Shown here piece by piece: positions 5,943 to 6,614 of a stretch of DNA of 6,614 nucleotides. Position numbers and translations under genes: made by a program. How positions within the stretch are numbered: the first letter of the stretch is position 1; each line of letters starts with the position of its first letter. The notes beneath the pieces are model-generated. The model searched no databases and was not told where the DNA came from. It saw only the letters and a list, made by a program, of their open reading frames with translations. The stretch spans positions 1 to 6,614 of the forward strand of contig CALYSH010000083.1 of the NCBI GenBank assembly GCA_945485625.1, read 5' to 3'. The stretch is from an uncultured Lachnospiraceae bacterium. Lineage in GTDB: Bacteria; Bacillota; Clostridia; Lachnospirales; Lachnospiraceae.

Positions 5943-6614
5943 TCAATGATTGCTGTAGATAATTAATTTATCTTTTTCCGTCAATGCTATCTTACGCTTT
6001 AAATTGTCTCCTGTAAAGAGAATCATCCTTCCGCCCGGTGACACAACGCCCAGTACGATGGATTTGTTCTCCTCAGGGCCTGCCTCATATACTGCACGTA
6101 CCAATTCCAGAGCCGTACATTCCCCGGGGATTTCATCGAAGAAACGGTATACCTTCTTCATATACATTTCCCGGCTTACATAACTGTCCGCACCGGAGTC
6201 ATCATAGGTCAGCATATCACAATACAGTTCATACAGGGCATCCTTACTTCCGATCTGTGTCAGGAGCTTACTTACATAACGATTACTGATCACAATATTA
6301 TTTACACTGTAGCTGTGGACCACATCATAATTCTTCGGATTGAGGATTTCTACGATCACATCAATGCTCTCTACATCAAAGTCCGGATTCTCCGAAAGAC
6401 GCTTTGCAATAATGTCATGTACATATACCAGGTAGGTCAATGCATTGGAATCGATATCCTCTTCCTCAACCAGATCATCGGAGAGAATCAGAACCGTGGT
6501 ATCGGTTTCATTCTGATCCACAAATCCATTAATGGTTTCACAGATTAATTCCCCGTCATAAGGGAGAGCGAATTGGGAGAGCAGCAGTGCCCGGCGCTGG
6601 GCCTTGTCTCTCCA
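5943..6614 (-). CDS. CASTOR/POLLUX-related putative ion channel, C-terminal part (5' end outside window)
   Basis: The frame is open to the right edge, giving 223 visible residues of a longer protein. A GTG at 6521 is in frame but has coding sequence of the same character before it, so it is not the start. The visible part has a Rossmann-type segment (TTVLILSDD), then VEILNPKN (about residues 88-95) and VNNIVISNRYVSKLLTQI (about 104-121), the pattern of the CASTOR/POLLUX (DMI1) channel regulatory region, where an RCK-like cytosolic domain controls a cation pore. It ends with a compact domain carrying GVVSPGGRMILF and DKLIIYSNH, resembling RCK C-terminal strands. The pore helices would lie upstream. 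A TrkA-type K+ regulator is the main alternative. It is followed closely by the MATE gene. Confidence 0.72.
   Translation of the reverse strand, partial: WRDKAQRRALLLSQFALPYDGELICETINGFVDQNETDTTVLILSDDLVEEEDIDSNALTYLVYVHDIIAKRLSENPDFDVESIDVIVEILNPKNYDVVHSYSVNNIVISNRYVSKLLTQIGSKDALYELYCDMLTYDDSGADSYVSREMYMKKVYRFFDEIPGECTALELVRAVYEAGPEENKSIVLGVVSPGGRMILFTGDNLKRKIALTEKDKLIIYSNH

Noticed and set aside
6519..6521. GTG as the start of the channel-like gene
   Set aside because: The frame stays open to the window edge and the residues before it look coding; no ribosome binding site precedes the GTG.

Overview
The window looks like chromosomal DNA of an anaerobic gut Firmicute, most likely a Lachnospiraceae member (Roseburia/Blautia/Eubacterium type). 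This rests on moderate GC, strong AAGGAG-type ribosome binding sites, a GH130 mannoside phosphorylase, a radical SAM/Cys-rich-protein pair, and a small dispersed repeat family that I associate from memory with these genomes. No rRNA, tRNA, transposase or phage gene is visible. All six genes lie on the minus strand, so transcription runs from high to low coordinates.

In order of transcription: (1) 6614-5943, the C-terminal part of a CASTOR/POLLUX-type putative ion channel, running off the right edge. (2) 5917-4532, a MATE-family multidrug/cation antiporter 25 bp downstream, probably in the same operon, closed by a good intrinsic terminator at 4482-4516. (3) A near-consensus promoter (TTGAAA-N17-TATAAT) partly overlies that terminator and drives 4440-3058, a radical SAM enzyme with a SPASM/twitch-like C-terminus. 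(4) 3071-1818 overlaps the enzyme gene by 14 bp. It encodes a secreted/membrane-anchored protein with a zinc ribbon and a striking Cys-Ala-rich tail. (5) After a 160-bp gap with a perfect 16-bp palindrome and a copy of the dispersed repeat comes 1657-674, a GH130 phosphorylase. (6) 608-153 is a GNAT acetyltransferase, probably co-transcribed with it. Its stop codon abuts a tandem array of 94-bp repeats (1-149) that continues past the left edge.

The most interesting unit is the radical SAM/Cys-tail pair. The coupling of the two genes and the eight cysteines in 27 residues, arranged as SSC units that lengthen stepwise by Cys-Ala, suggest that the enzyme modifies the tail, for example by thioether cross-linking. 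The substrate would be a roughly 45-kDa membrane protein rather than a short RiPP precursor peptide. A second point is that the GH130-GNAT pair is bracketed by repeat copies facing inward, with a LacI-family-like operator just upstream. The enzyme-substrate relation and the operator function are inferences from sequence and context; no homology search was run.
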